From Anaerolineales bacterium (GTDB lineage Bacteria > Chloroflexota > Anaerolineae > Anaerolineales > UBA4823), in contig JAFGQI010000021.1 of NCBI GenBank assembly GCA_016935755.1, positions 1-60,492 on the forward strand: 60,492 bases of DNA, written 5' to 3'. Positions 34,793 to 43,440 of the stretch are shown in pieces (position 1 is the stretch's first letter; every line of letters starts with the position of its first letter). The translations under genes and the position numbers were made by a program. The notes under the pieces are model-generated. The model was not told the DNA's origin. It saw nothing but the letters and a program-made list of their open reading frames with translations, and did no database searches.

Positions 34793-35515
34793 TTACCCTG
34801 CTTTTTCCAGAACGGATTTTTGTATGGCAAGGAGCTGTCCTATACCTTTATAGGCCAGGTTGAGCAGTGCATCCAGATTTGAGCGAGTAAATGGCTGTTG
34901 TTCGGCTGTGCACTGCACCTCAATGTATTCGCCAAATGAATTCATCACGATGTTGGCATCTAGTTCCGCCTGGCTATCTTCTTCGTAGCATAGATCCAGG
35001 CAGTGAATGCCATCCACAATCCCTACACTCACTGCTGCTACCGGGCTGATGATAATATGGGCTGGAACGGCCCCCGACTGCACCAATTTTTGCAGTGCGA
35101 GGGCGAGGGCAGTAAATCCACCTGTAATGGCTGCGGTGCGGGTGCCGCCATCCGCCTGGAGGACATCACAATCTATAGTGATCGTACGCGCTCCAAGGCT
35201 TTGCATGTCAACCGCCGCGCGTAAGCTTCGACCGATCAGGCGGCGAATTTCATGAGTTCGCCCCCCCAACCCAAAGGATTCGCGCGGCGTACGTTTTGCG
35301 GTGGAGCGAGGCAGCATGGCATATTCGCCGGTGATCCATCCCCCACTTTTGCCCTGCGCCTGCATCCACCGCGGGATTCCTTCTTCAACGGTCGCGGTAC
35401 AAAGTACGCGAGTGTTGCCCATCGTTATCAAGGTGGATCCTTCAGCGTAGGTTGTGTAATTAGGAACGATAGTTACAGGTCGCAATTCATCTGTCCTTCG
35501 TCCGTCGACACGCAT
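34793..35515 (-). CDS. rph: Ribonuclease PH
   Basis: 240 residues, the normal length. Family motifs are present from end to end: MRVDGRRTDELRPV, STLITMGNTRVLCTATVEE, MLPRSTAKRTPRE, GRTHEIRRLIGRSLRAAVD, TITIDCDVLQADGGTRTAAITGG and the phosphate-site DLCYEEDSQAELDANIVMN. It trims the 3' end of tRNA precursors phosphorolytically. GGAGG lies before the ATG. It is divergent from the L,D-transpeptidase gene across 178 bp. Confidence 0.95.
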   Translation of the reverse strand: MRVDGRRTDELRPVTIVPNYTTYAEGSTLITMGNTRVLCTATVEEGIPRWMQAQGKSGGWITGEYAMLPRSTAKRTPRESFGLGGRTHEIRRLIGRSLRAAVDMQSLGARTITIDCDVLQADGGTRTAAITGGFTALALALQKLVQSGAVPAHIIISPVAAVSVGIVDGIHCLDLCYEEDSQAELDANIVMNSFGEYIEVQCTAEQQPFTRSNLDALLNLAYKGIGQLLAIQKSVLEKAG

Positions 35516-35589
35516 GGTAGGCCCTCCAGCTTCGCGTCACTAGCTGATTAAGTGTTGCATGAGATATTTTACCATCCTGTTCTGTGAAA

Positions 35590-35618
35590 TTGCAGAATCG
35601 TTCTATTTGTGCTATGAT
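35590..35618 (+). promoter_or_regulatory. Predicted promoter of the L,D-transpeptidase gene
   Basis: TTGCAG at 35590-35595, a 17-bp spacer and TATGAT at 35613-35618. The expected transcript would have a leader of about 70 bases before the ATG at 35694. Confidence 0.5.
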
Positions 35619-35693
35619 TTGGTGGATTTGGGTCTTGGTTGTGAAGGAGATGATCAGCCAATTGCATGATGAAAATGGTGTCAGGTTCGAGGA

Positions 35694-36698
35694 ATGACAG
35701 CGCGGATAACACGGCGTGATTTTTTGAAATTAAGCGGGGCAGCTGCTTTGGGTTTTGGCTATCGGGATTATCCCCCAGGTGGAAATCCTGCCGCAAAACG
35801 CGGCCCCAGCTTTCGCCTTGGCCGGACGGTGTATTCTTTACGCTACTATCAGGAGCCGTCCACTTCGAGCCGGGAATTGGGATATTATATTTCGGATACG
35901 GTGGTCAATATAAAGGAGCAAGAATTGGGTAATCCTGGGCAAACCAGGAACCCATTGTGGCTGCGAACAGACGATGGCTGGCTTCATTCTGCATACGTTC
36001 AACCAGTACAGAATGTGCTCAATCAACCATTCTTAAACGTACCGCATGGGGGGATGCTTTGCGAAGTAACTGTTCCCTATACCCAATCCTGGCAAACGGA
36101 GAACAATGAGTGGAAGCGCGGCTATCGGTATTACTATGGGAGCACCCATTGGGTCACTTATGCTTTCACCGGCGCGAACAACCAGATCTGGTATGAGGTG
36201 CTGGATGACGACAACCGAGGCTACTTCCATGTAACGGCTGAACACCTTCGCCCCATCACGGCTGATGAGTTGACCCCACTATCTCCAGGCGCGAGGGATA
36301 AGCGGATTGAAGTTGATCTTACCAGGCAGCGCGTTATCGCGTATGAAGGGAATCACCCTGTATATGCAGCCCGGACTGCAACAGGTTATTTCCCAGGCGA
36401 TACACCGATCGGGGAATACCGGATTGAGCGCAAGCAGCCCTCTCGCCATATGTCTTCAAATTTGGAAGGGAATGAATTTGACCTGCCTGGCGTGCCGTGG
36501 GTTTGCTACATCTCCTGGACAGGCGTGTCTCTGCATGGCACTTATTGGCATAATAACTATGGCACCCCTCAAAGCCATGGTTGCATCAACCTCACCCCCG
36601 AGGCAGCGAAGTGGATCTACCGTTGGACAGAACCGTCTGTGCCAGTGGGTGAAGATTATCTCGAGACCGATCAGGGCACTCGCGTGGTGGTTTATTAA
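35694..36698 (+). CDS. Tat-exported L,D-transpeptidase (YkuD family)
   Basis: 334 residues. The N-terminus has a twin-arginine signal (ITRRDFLKLSGAAALGFG). Residues 40-205 contain two SH3-like stretches (LWLRTDDGWLHSAYV; YYGSTHWVTYAF) that probably bind the wall. The C-terminal YkuD domain, about 205-334, has the histidine-cysteine signature HGTYWHNNYGTPQSHGCINL, catalytic C297. Such enzymes form 3-3 cross-links in peptidoglycan or attach proteins to it. Tat export of this enzyme class is seen in Chloroflexota-like proteins. It is followed by two lipoproteins in the same direction. Confidence 0.9.
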   Translation: MTARITRRDFLKLSGAAALGFGYRDYPPGGNPAAKRGPSFRLGRTVYSLRYYQEPSTSSRELGYYISDTVVNIKEQELGNPGQTRNPLWLRTDDGWLHSAYVQPVQNVLNQPFLNVPHGGMLCEVTVPYTQSWQTENNEWKRGYRYYYGSTHWVTYAFTGANNQIWYEVLDDDNRGYFHVTAEHLRPITADELTPLSPGARDKRIEVDLTRQRVIAYEGNHPVYAARTATGYFPGDTPIGEYRIERKQPSRHMSSNLEGNEFDLPGVPWVCYISWTGVSLHGTYWHNNYGTPQSHGCINLTPEAAKWIYRWTEPSVPVGEDYLETDQGTRVVVY

Positions 36699-36742
36699 AC
36701 CAACTACCCCGCCTGTGCCATTAGAGAGTATAAGGAGAAAAA

Positions 36743-37276
36743 ATGTTACAGATGGATAAACGGAAATGGGTTTACCTGCTGTGCATTGTAAGCCTGCTTC
36801 TTTCTACCCTGGCGTGTCGTGTTGAAGCGCCGCGCATCATCCTTGAGGAAGCGCCGACAGTGCAACCGACAATCATGATCACCCAGGTGGTCACCCAGAT
36901 TATCACAGCTACTATGGTTCCCACCACGCCGATCCCACCTCCCAGCCCCACCCTGGAACCCAGCCCAACCCCCACTTTTGACCCCCTGTCTGTGCCAATC
37001 TACTATCCTTTGGCCGATTGCGTGGCTTCACGATTGCATGTTGGCGATCGTGCCATGGTCTCACTGGTTGGGGGACCCAATGGCATTCGTTATGGGCCGG
37101 ATGTGCACGAAGATATGATCGATTCCTATGCCCAGCCGGGTGACATCCTGCTGATTGTTGGCGGCCCAATCTGCAGTTGGGGTTGGATTGTCTGGTTGGT
37201 GGAAACCGAAAACGGGGTGCGCGGCTATACACCGGAAGGGGATGGCAACACCTATTGGTTGCTGCCCGTGGAGTAA
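36743..37276 (+). CDS. Proline/threonine-rich lipoprotein
   Basis: 177 residues. A signal peptide ends in the lipobox LLSTLAC (C26), so it is a membrane lipoprotein. Residues 35-85 are a threonine/proline-rich spacer (PTTPIPPPSPTLEPSPTPTF). The last 90 residues form a small domain with YYPLADCVASRLHVGD, a conserved cysteine pair and a GYTPEGDGNTYWLLPVE end, which looks like an SH3-type beta-barrel. AAGGAG precedes the ATG. It is a paralogue of the next gene. Binding to the cell wall or a surface partner is likely but unproved. Confidence 0.75.
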   Translation: MLQMDKRKWVYLLCIVSLLLSTLACRVEAPRIILEEAPTVQPTIMITQVVTQIITATMVPTTPIPPPSPTLEPSPTPTFDPLSVPIYYPLADCVASRLHVGDRAMVSLVGGPNGIRYGPDVHEDMIDSYAQPGDILLIVGGPICSWGWIVWLVETENGVRGYTPEGDGNTYWLLPVE

Positions 37277-37333
37277 GATCAGCTGCCTGTTTGTAGTGCC
37301 TGCTTGTTGATAAAAGAAAGGATAAATATCCGA

Positions 37334-37897
37334 ATGCCAGCAAAAAAATACCAGAAGCCCAGGAAATTGTTTACCTGGTTTGGCCTGATCCTGGTCTTGT
37401 TGTCCTCAGCATGTGGCGGGGGCGAGGCGGTAACAACGGAGCCAGCACAGGTCGTAGCACCCGTGGTTGTGGTCACCGAGGTGGTGATCCAGGTGGTGGC
37501 GACCTCTCCACCTCCAACAGCGACCCCACAGCCCACACCAACTCCATATCCCACTGCCCCAGCTGCCTGGGATCCAATATCAGCGCCAATCTATTATCCT
37601 CAGGTAGGCTGTGTGGCTTCACGCTTGCACATCCTGGATGTCGCTTTCGTGGCTTCCGTATCGACCCCGGTTCGCCTGTATCGATCCAAAGATGTATTCG
37701 AAGATCCTGGGGTGCGAGAACTGGCGCTTGGTGAACTGGTGACGATCCTGGATGGCCCCTGGTGCAACATGGATTGGATCATCTGGAAGGTTGAAGCCTC
37801 GGATGGCGAGAAATATTTCGTTCCCGAAGGGAACGGCGAAATCTACTGGCTGCTCCCGCTCAACCCGTTTGTTCCTTCTGCAACACCAAACTGGTAA
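37334..37897 (+). CDS. Proline/threonine-rich lipoprotein, paralogue of the preceding gene
   Basis: 187 residues from the ATG at 37334, with AAGGATA upstream. Lipobox LLSSAC near residue 27, then a linker rich in threonine, proline and valine (VVVVTEVVIQVVATSPPP), then the same 90-residue C-terminal domain (YYPQVGCVASRLHILDVAF, ILDGPWCNMDWIIWKVE, YFVPEGNGEIYWLLPLN). Architecture matches the upstream gene exactly, about 40-50% identical by eye in the terminal domain. The pair presumably arose by tandem duplication. Confidence 0.75.
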   Translation: MPAKKYQKPRKLFTWFGLILVLLSSACGGGEAVTTEPAQVVAPVVVVTEVVIQVVATSPPPTATPQPTPTPYPTAPAAWDPISAPIYYPQVGCVASRLHILDVAFVASVSTPVRLYRSKDVFEDPGVRELALGELVTILDGPWCNMDWIIWKVEASDGEKYFVPEGNGEIYWLLPLNPFVPSATPNW

Positions 37898-37940
37898 TTG
37901 ACCTTCAATCCCATTGCGGGATGTTACTAAAAACTTGAAA

Positions 37941-37982
37941 TCAGGCCCTGGCAGAGTCTCATACACCTCAGCCAGGGTCTGA
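37941..37982. terminator. Hairpin between lipoprotein gene and ABC remnant
   Basis: TCAGGCCCTGGC (37941-37952) pairs with GCCAGGGTCTGA (37971-37982), a 12-bp stem with one G-U pair and an 18-base loop. There is no T run on either side, so it may be a stem that ends transcription poorly or has another role. Confidence 0.4.
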
Positions 37983-38008
37983 TCGTTACGAACCAGCTGA
38001 TTTAAAGT

Positions 38009-38233
38009 TCAGCTTTTTACCAGGCGAATGTTTGCCCATAATAAAACTGTGCTCAAGACGAGATAGAGAACCACATAGACATACCAGGGGGAGATGATCC
38101 CCACCCAGGCGCGGGGGGTCAGGCCTGAAGTCGGTTCGTCCAGGCTCAATCGCTGTTTCTGCCCCCTGAGAGCTGATCTAACATATCCTCGCTCCGGCGA
38201 GACGATCAACCAGCTCCAGCATATCGCTTCGTC
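38009..38233 (-). pseudogene. Decayed ABC transporter fragment
   Basis: On the minus strand, a frame reads DMLELVDRLAGARIC, then a stop, then DQLSGG in one frame and, after a one-base shift, GQKQRLSLDEPTSGL. These are the signature and Walker B pieces of an ABC ATPase; the ~12 residues that should lie between QRL and LDEPTSGL are deleted. The frame runs on into a hydrophobic segment (WYVYVVLYLVLSTVLLWANIRL) like the C-terminal helix of an ABC-2 permease. Stop, frameshift and deletion mark a dead remnant. It fills most of the 470-bp gap between 37898 and 38367. Confidence 0.7.
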
Positions 38234-38367
38234 AGGTTTCTACTTTCGAGCATGGATTCATCTGACCATATTTGCTATAATCCAGGTATGATTGAGGAAA
38301 CGCCGCTCCCAGGATACAGATTCGGGCCAGGTGATGAGATTTTGCAGCAGAGTCAACCAGGTGAATC

Positions 38368-38802
38368 ATGATCTCTTTAGATACAGCCAGGAGATTGAAG
38401 GCAGCCGGGCTGAAATGGCAGCCAGCTTTACACGATTTTTTTGCCATCCCTGATCGGGGTATGAATGAGCAGATCTTTGTTATATCCGATTTACAGGTAA
38501 CGGTGGAGAATCAGATTGGGGAGCAAATCCTGGCTTTTCAGGGCGCTTCGGAGTGGGCGTTGGATTCTTTAGTCATCGCTGAGTCGATCTGGCTGCCCAC
38601 GGAAGAGCAGCTCCGGCTGGCGTTGGAAGAAACCTTTTTAACCAGCTCCCAATCAGGGCTGCGCTTGACCAGCAGTCTGAAAGGTTGCTGCTGTGAGATT
38701 CATTTCAAGGGTCAGCATCAGTCCTTTGAATCCAGAGATGCCAGTGAGGCCTATGCCCAGGCATTGCTGTTTGTTTTGGAAGATCTGTTAGACCGAAAAT
38801 AA
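38368..38802 (+). CDS. Conserved hypothetical protein
   Basis: 144 residues, no signal peptide or membrane segment. It begins MISLDTARRLKAAGLKWQP and includes LHDFFAIPDRGMNEQIFVISD, an arrangement I have seen in short unnamed proteins of Chloroflexota but cannot tie to a function. A CCC triple-cysteine cluster lies near residue 108. A weak AGGTG site precedes the ATG, and the next gene starts 20 bp after the stop. I do not recognise a fold. Confidence 0.6.
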   Translation: MISLDTARRLKAAGLKWQPALHDFFAIPDRGMNEQIFVISDLQVTVENQIGEQILAFQGASEWALDSLVIAESIWLPTEEQLRLALEETFLTSSQSGLRLTSSLKGCCCEIHFKGQHQSFESRDASEAYAQALLFVLEDLLDRK

Positions 38803-38822
38803 ATCATCCCCAGGAGTAGAAA

Positions 38823-39335
38823 ATGGAATTTGAGGAATTGATCACCAGACGGTACAGCGTTCGGGCGTATAAATCAGACCCGGTTGAAGAGGATAAATTG
38901 CTCAAGGTGCTGGAGGCAGCCTGTATAGCGCCGACTGCGGCCAACAGGCAGCCATTTCAAATCATCGTCATCCACACGGAAGGGCGAAAGGAAGAACTGG
39001 GTAAGATTTATTATCGCCCCTGGTTTGTCCAGCCGCCCCTGATATTGTGCGCGGTGGGGGTGCCCGCCCAGGGTTGGGTTCGTTCGGATGACCAGCGCCG
39101 GTATCTGGATGTGGATGTTGCAATTATTATGGATCACTTGATCCTGGAGGCGGCAAACCTGGGGTTGGGAACATGTTGGATAGCGGCCTTTAATGCTCGG
39201 GAAGCTAGGCGGATCCTGGGTTTGCCGGATGAAGTAGAACCCCTGATATTCACTCCCTTGGGCTATCCGGACGATTCGCTGCGCCTAAAGGAGCGTAAGC
39301 CGCTCTCAGATTTGGTTCGTTACGAGCGGTGGTAG
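38823..39335 (+). CDS. Nitroreductase family protein
   Basis: 170 residues, the size of the minimal FMN-dependent nitroreductase fold. The FMN-binding arginine cluster is at the start (ITRRYSVRAYKSD), with CIAPTAANRQPFQIIVI and LEAANLGLGTCWIAAFN as core motifs. These enzymes use NAD(P)H to reduce nitro groups, quinones or flavins; the natural substrate is usually unknown. AGGAG precedes the ATG. It overlaps by a few bases the upstream region of the Tex gene, so the two may be co-transcribed. Confidence 0.87.
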   Translation: MEFEELITRRYSVRAYKSDPVEEDKLLKVLEAACIAPTAANRQPFQIIVIHTEGRKEELGKIYYRPWFVQPPLILCAVGVPAQGWVRSDDQRRYLDVDVAIIMDHLILEAANLGLGTCWIAAFNAREARRILGLPDEVEPLIFTPLGYPDDSLRLKERKPLSDLVRYERW

Positions 39336-39349
39336 TTGGAGGTAGGTTA

Positions 39350-41509
39350 ATGGATTTCGCCGCACACATAGCAGAACAATTATCCATCCGAGTCCAACAG
39401 GCCTCAGCCGCCATCGAACTCCTGGACTCGCAGAACACCATCCCGTTTATCTCCCGCTACCGTAAAGAAGCTACAGGCGGGCTGGACGAAGAGCAGCTGC
39501 GTCAGTTGAGCGAGCTTTTGGATAAGCTGCGCGCTCTGGAAGACCGGCGGGAGGTGATCCTGAAATCCATCCTGGAGCAGGATAAACTAAGCCCAGAGTT
39601 GGAGCAGCAAATTCGCGCCGCGACCACCTTAACAGCTCTTGAAGATTTATACCAGCCTTATAAACCCAAGCGGCGCACCCGCGCCATGGCTGCTCGCGAG
39701 AAAGGCTTGCAGGGCCTGGCAGATATCATCCTTGAGCAGGTAGTAACGAGCCAGACTATGGATGAACTGGCTGCGCCGTATGTCAACGAAAATGTGCCTT
39801 CTGTAGAGGATGCCTGGGCTGGGGCGCGGGATATCGTTGCCGAGACGATCAGCGATCATGCCGAAGTCCGCAGCGCCATCCGCCAGAAAGCTCTGCAGTG
39901 GGGCAGCCTGCTTTGCGAGAAGATTGAAGCTGCTGAAGATCTGCGCGGCATCTACCAGCTTTATTATCAGCTGGAGCTGCGTATAGATAAGCTCCGCCCA
40001 CACCAGGTTCTGGCGATCAACCGGGGGGAATCCGATAAAGTACTGCGCGTCAAAGTAACCGTCCCTGAGCGGGACTGGTTGGGCGCCATCGAAACCTATT
40101 TTCGCGTTAACCCGCGTTCAGCTCTTGCTGGGCAGCTCCGTATGGCAGTGGCCGATTCGGCTGAACGGCTGCTGCTGCCTGCCATCGAGCGGGATGTACG
40201 GCGCAAGCTGACCGAAGAGGCGGAGACTCATGCCATCCATGTCTTTGCCCAAAACCTGCGCGCCCTGCTCAACCAGCCTCCATTGGCGGGTCACACTGTC
40301 CTGGGCATTGATCCGGGTTTTCGCACCGGCTGTAAGGTAGCGGTAGTTGGCCCGACCGGGAAGCTATATGAGACGACAACGATCTACCCGCACGAGCCGC
40401 AGAAGCAGCGGGAGAAATCCATCCAGGCCCTGGCTTTGCTTGTTGAACGATACCAGGTCACTCTAATCACCATCGGCAATGGGACGGCCTCACGGGAGAC
40501 CGAGCAGCTGGTCGTGGAATTGATTCGCGCGGCTGAGGCAGCTCAACCAGCTGGCTCCACGAGAAAGCTGAAATATCTGATCGTCAACGAAGCCGGCGCA
40601 AGCGTCTACAGCGCCAGCCCCCTGGCGCGGGCAGAATTTCCCGATCTGGATGTCAGCCTGCGCGGGGCGGCCTCGATTGCCCGGCGCATCCAGGATCCTT
40701 TGGCTGAACTGGTCAAAATCGATCCGAAATCGATCGGCGTGGGCATGTACCAGCATGATGTGGATCAGAAACAGTTAGCCGCATCCCTGGCAGGGGTGGT
40801 GGAAAGTGTGGTGAACCAGGTGGGCGTTGATGTAAACACTGCTTCTCCGGCGCTGCTCACTTATGTGGCAGGAATTGGTCCGAAGCTGGCTGAGCGGATT
40901 GTGTCCTACCGTGATGAAAATGGCGCCTTTCCCAGCCGGGCGGAAGTTCGCCAGGTACCCGGCCTTGGTCCAAAAGCCTTTGAACAGGCCGCCGGTTTTT
41001 TACGCGTGCGGGATGGCGAAAATCCCCTGGATGCAAGCGCCATTCATCCTGAGAGCTACGGCGTAGCGCAAACTGTATTGAGCAAGGCGGGTCTTTCAGT
41101 CCACACTCCACCAGCAGAGCGGAGGGCTGGGCTGGAAATGCTGCTGCAAAAACAAGCCATACAAGATTTGGCGTCTGAACTCCATACTGGAGAACCGACC
41201 CTGGCAGACATCTTTGAACAGCTTATCCGCCCAGGGCGTGATCCACGGCAGGATCTACCTGCCCCGATCCTGCGCACCGATGTGCTAAAGATGGAGGATC
41301 TGGTGGCGGGGATGCGTCTGAAAGGCACCGTTCGCAATGTGGTCGACTTTGGTGCGTTTATTGATATTGGCGTGAAACAGGATGGCTTGCTTCACCGCAG
41401 CCAGGTGCCGCGCGCGGCAGAACTCTCGGTGGGAGATGTGATTGATGTGCAGATATTAAAAGTTGAACTGGAACGCGGCCGCATCAGTCTGGGGTGGGTG
41501 AATTCTTGA
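39350..41509 (+). CDS. Tex-like RNA-binding transcription accessory protein
   Basis: 719 residues from the ATG at 39350, with GGAGG upstream. Domain order is as in Tex: N-terminal helical region (VQQASAAIELLDSQNTIPFISRYRKEATGGLDEEQL), YqgF-like RNase fold (GHTVLGIDPGFRTGCKVAVV), a helix-hairpin-helix pair (ALLTYVAGIGPKLAERIV; EVRQVPGLGPKAFEQAAG) and a C-terminal S1 domain (GMRLKGTVRNVVDFGAFIDIGVKQDGLLHRSQ). It binds nucleic acid and is thought to affect transcription. Length is slightly below the E. coli protein. Confidence 0.95.
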   Translation: MDFAAHIAEQLSIRVQQASAAIELLDSQNTIPFISRYRKEATGGLDEEQLRQLSELLDKLRALEDRREVILKSILEQDKLSPELEQQIRAATTLTALEDLYQPYKPKRRTRAMAAREKGLQGLADIILEQVVTSQTMDELAAPYVNENVPSVEDAWAGARDIVAETISDHAEVRSAIRQKALQWGSLLCEKIEAAEDLRGIYQLYYQLELRIDKLRPHQVLAINRGESDKVLRVKVTVPERDWLGAIETYFRVNPRSALAGQLRMAVADSAERLLLPAIERDVRRKLTEEAETHAIHVFAQNLRALLNQPPLAGHTVLGIDPGFRTGCKVAVVGPTGKLYETTTIYPHEPQKQREKSIQALALLVERYQVTLITIGNGTASRETEQLVVELIRAAEAAQPAGSTRKLKYLIVNEAGASVYSASPLARAEFPDLDVSLRGAASIARRIQDPLAELVKIDPKSIGVGMYQHDVDQKQLAASLAGVVESVVNQVGVDVNTASPALLTYVAGIGPKLAERIVSYRDENGAFPSRAEVRQVPGLGPKAFEQAAGFLRVRDGENPLDASAIHPESYGVAQTVLSKAGLSVHTPPAERRAGLEMLLQKQAIQDLASELHTGEPTLADIFEQLIRPGRDPRQDLPAPILRTDVLKMEDLVAGMRLKGTVRNVVDFGAFIDIGVKQDGLLHRSQVPRAAELSVGDVIDVQILKVELERGRISLGWVNS

Positions 41510-41524
41510 GGCGGCTGGTTTGGC

Positions 41525-42496
41525 TTACTCCCAGAACTGCTTGAGATATTTGATTTGCTCCAAAGCCTGATAGCTTTCCCCGCCCTCGTGCTGATTGTAG
41601 GGATATACGACAATTTGCTTCGGCCCGGCGTAATGATTGTAGGCGGCAAAGACGGTGGAGGGCGGGCAGGTATCGTCCATTAAACCAGCGGAGAATAATG
41701 CTTTTGCCCGGGCGCGTACCGCGAAGTTGACCCCATCGAAGTAGGACAGCGTATGGAAGACTGCTTCGATCTTGTCGCGATGTACATGGCAGTAGCGCAC
41801 GATCTCCTGATAAGGATATGAGTCGGTGATCTCGGTGGCTCGCCGGTAATGGCAGAGAAAGGGCACATCGGGCATCGTCACAGCCACAGACAATTCTAAC
41901 CCGCTGACAATCAACGCCAGCCCGCCGCCCTGGCTGCCGCCTGTGATCGCGATGCGGTCAGCATCTACGGCTAGATGCGCCTTGGCGGTTTCCACCGACC
42001 GCACAGCATCTACAATCAAGCGGCGAAAATAGTAAGTCTCTGGTTTTTGAATGCCTTGTGTCATAAAGCCAGGGTGGTGTGGGGACGATCCTTCTGGCTC
42101 AGCGTCGGGGGTATCCCCTTTGCGCCAGGCGCTGCCCTGCCCACGGGTATCCATGATCAGGGTGGCATACCCCACAGAAGGCCACAACAGCCATTCAAAG
42201 GGGAATCCGCGTCCTCCGCCATAACCGATATACTGTACAACGCAGGGCAGCGGATTTGTTCTCGAACGCGGCAGGAGCAGCCAGCCCTTAATCGGCTGAC
42301 CAGCATACCCACTGAAGGTTACATCGAAGCTGTCGACGGTGCTTAAACCGAAATCAACGGGGATAAAAGAGGCGTTCAAAGGGTGAGCGCGCGCCTCTGC
42401 CAGGGTCTGCTGCCAGAAGACATCGAAATCTTCCGGTTCCTGGCGCGGTGGGCAATAGTTTACTAACTCTTCGTATGGGAGGTCAAAGTATGCCAT
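41525..42496 (-). CDS. Acetyl xylan esterase/cephalosporin C deacetylase family hydrolase
   Basis: 323 residues from the ATG at 42496 (AGAGGA upstream). It is an AXE1-type alpha/beta hydrolase: opening [28 protein letters not shown], oxyanion region DTRGQGSAW, nucleophile in [13 protein letters not shown], acid aspartate in [16 protein letters not shown] and histidine in [13 protein letters not shown]. Family enzymes remove acetyl groups from xylan, xylo-oligosaccharides and cephalosporins. There is no signal peptide, so it probably acts on imported oligosaccharides. It converges on tex with a 15-bp gap. Confidence 0.9.
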   Translation of the reverse strand: MAYFDLPYEELVNYCPPRQEPEDFDVFWQQTLAEARAHPLNASFIPVDFGLSTVDSFDVTFSGYAGQPIKGWLLLPRSRTNPLPCVVQYIGYGGGRGFPFEWLLWPSVGYATLIMDTRGQGSAWRKGDTPDAEPEGSSPHHPGFMTQGIQKPETYYFRRLIVDAVRSVETAKAHLAVDADRIAITGGSQGGGLALIVSGLELSVAVTMPDVPFLCHYRRATEITDSYPYQEIVRYCHVHRDKIEAVFHTLSYFDGVNFAVRARAKALFSAGLMDDTCPPSTVFAAYNHYAGPKQIVVYPYNQHEGGESYQALEQIKYLKQFWE

Positions 42497-42593
42497 TGGT
42501 AAATCCTCTTTTCCCCCAGGGCGACCTATCATTTGTCCCCTGAGGTAAGGGTATAATCATCCTGGTCTATTATAACCGTGTAAGGAGACACAT

Positions 42594-43436
42594 ATGGACA
42601 TCTTGAAACAGCGGCCAACCTGGTTATTCTTTACACTCACCTTCCTGGTTTCCTGGTCTTTTTGGATTCCAGCAGCGCTGCTCGGGCAGGAAGCCATGAC
42701 CTTCCCGACCATTTTGCTGTATTTCTTGGGCGGCTGCGGTCCTTCTCTGGTAGGCATACTCTTCTTGTATCTTGACCCAGATCGCGATACACGGCGGGAT
42801 TTCTGGCGGCGGGTGATTGATTTCCGGCGCATTCAAGGCGACTGGTACGGATCCATTATCTTGATTTTTCCGGCTGTGGCAGCCCTTTCCATTGCGCTCA
42901 ACCAGTTGCTGGGTGGTCCGCTGCCCCCGCTGCCAGTGTTTTTACAGCTATTGGATCAACCCGCACTGCTGATCCCGCTATTCATCTCCACCTTAATTGG
43001 CGGCCCGCTTTCTGAGGAGTTGGGCTGGCGCGGTTTTGCCCTGGACAGGCTGCAGGTGCGCTGGAAACCACTGGTTGCCAGTCTGATCCTGGGATTATTC
43101 TGGTGGGCCTGGCACTTACCCCTATTTTTCATCCAAGGTTCTCCACAATCTGTGTGGGGTTTTGGCACAGCCATGTTCTGGCTTTTCTTGATCGGTGTAT
43201 TTCCCCTCTCCGTCTTGATAACCTGGGCCTATAATCAAAATCGCCGCAGCATCCTGTCGGCGATTTTGATCCATTTCTTCTATAATCTCACCATCAGCGT
43301 GGTTTATCCCCTTCCACCTCAGGTGGAAGTGCTTCGGGTGGTTTTGAGCATCCTGGTGGTGGCTCTGGTGATCCGCTTGTCTCGTCCAAAACCAACTCAG
43401 GAGCTAGAAATTCAGGCGCAAGATCAGGGAGGCTGA
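42594..43436 (+). CDS. CPBP-family intramembrane metalloprotease
   Basis: 280 residues with about eight hydrophobic segments. The CPBP motifs are all present: EExxxRG as SEELGWRGFALDRLQ near residue 142, the FxxxH-like GLFWWAWHLPLFF, and HFFYNLTISV near residue 225, giving glutamates and histidines for the metal site. These proteases are related to Rce1 and are linked to processing of small peptides or proteins in the membrane. AGGAGA precedes the ATG. It is divergent from the esterase and convergent with malQ. Confidence 0.88.
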   Translation: MDILKQRPTWLFFTLTFLVSWSFWIPAALLGQEAMTFPTILLYFLGGCGPSLVGILFLYLDPDRDTRRDFWRRVIDFRRIQGDWYGSIILIFPAVAALSIALNQLLGGPLPPLPVFLQLLDQPALLIPLFISTLIGGPLSEELGWRGFALDRLQVRWKPLVASLILGLFWWAWHLPLFFIQGSPQSVWGFGTAMFWLFLIGVFPLSVLITWAYNQNRRSILSAILIHFFYNLTISVVYPLPPQVEVLRVVLSILVVALVIRLSRPKPTQELEIQAQDQGG

Positions 43437-43440
43437 TCCG

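Noticed and set aside
37941..37982. Efficient intrinsic terminator
   Set aside because: The 12-bp stem lacks a T run on both strands, so it is listed only as a hairpin with low confidence.
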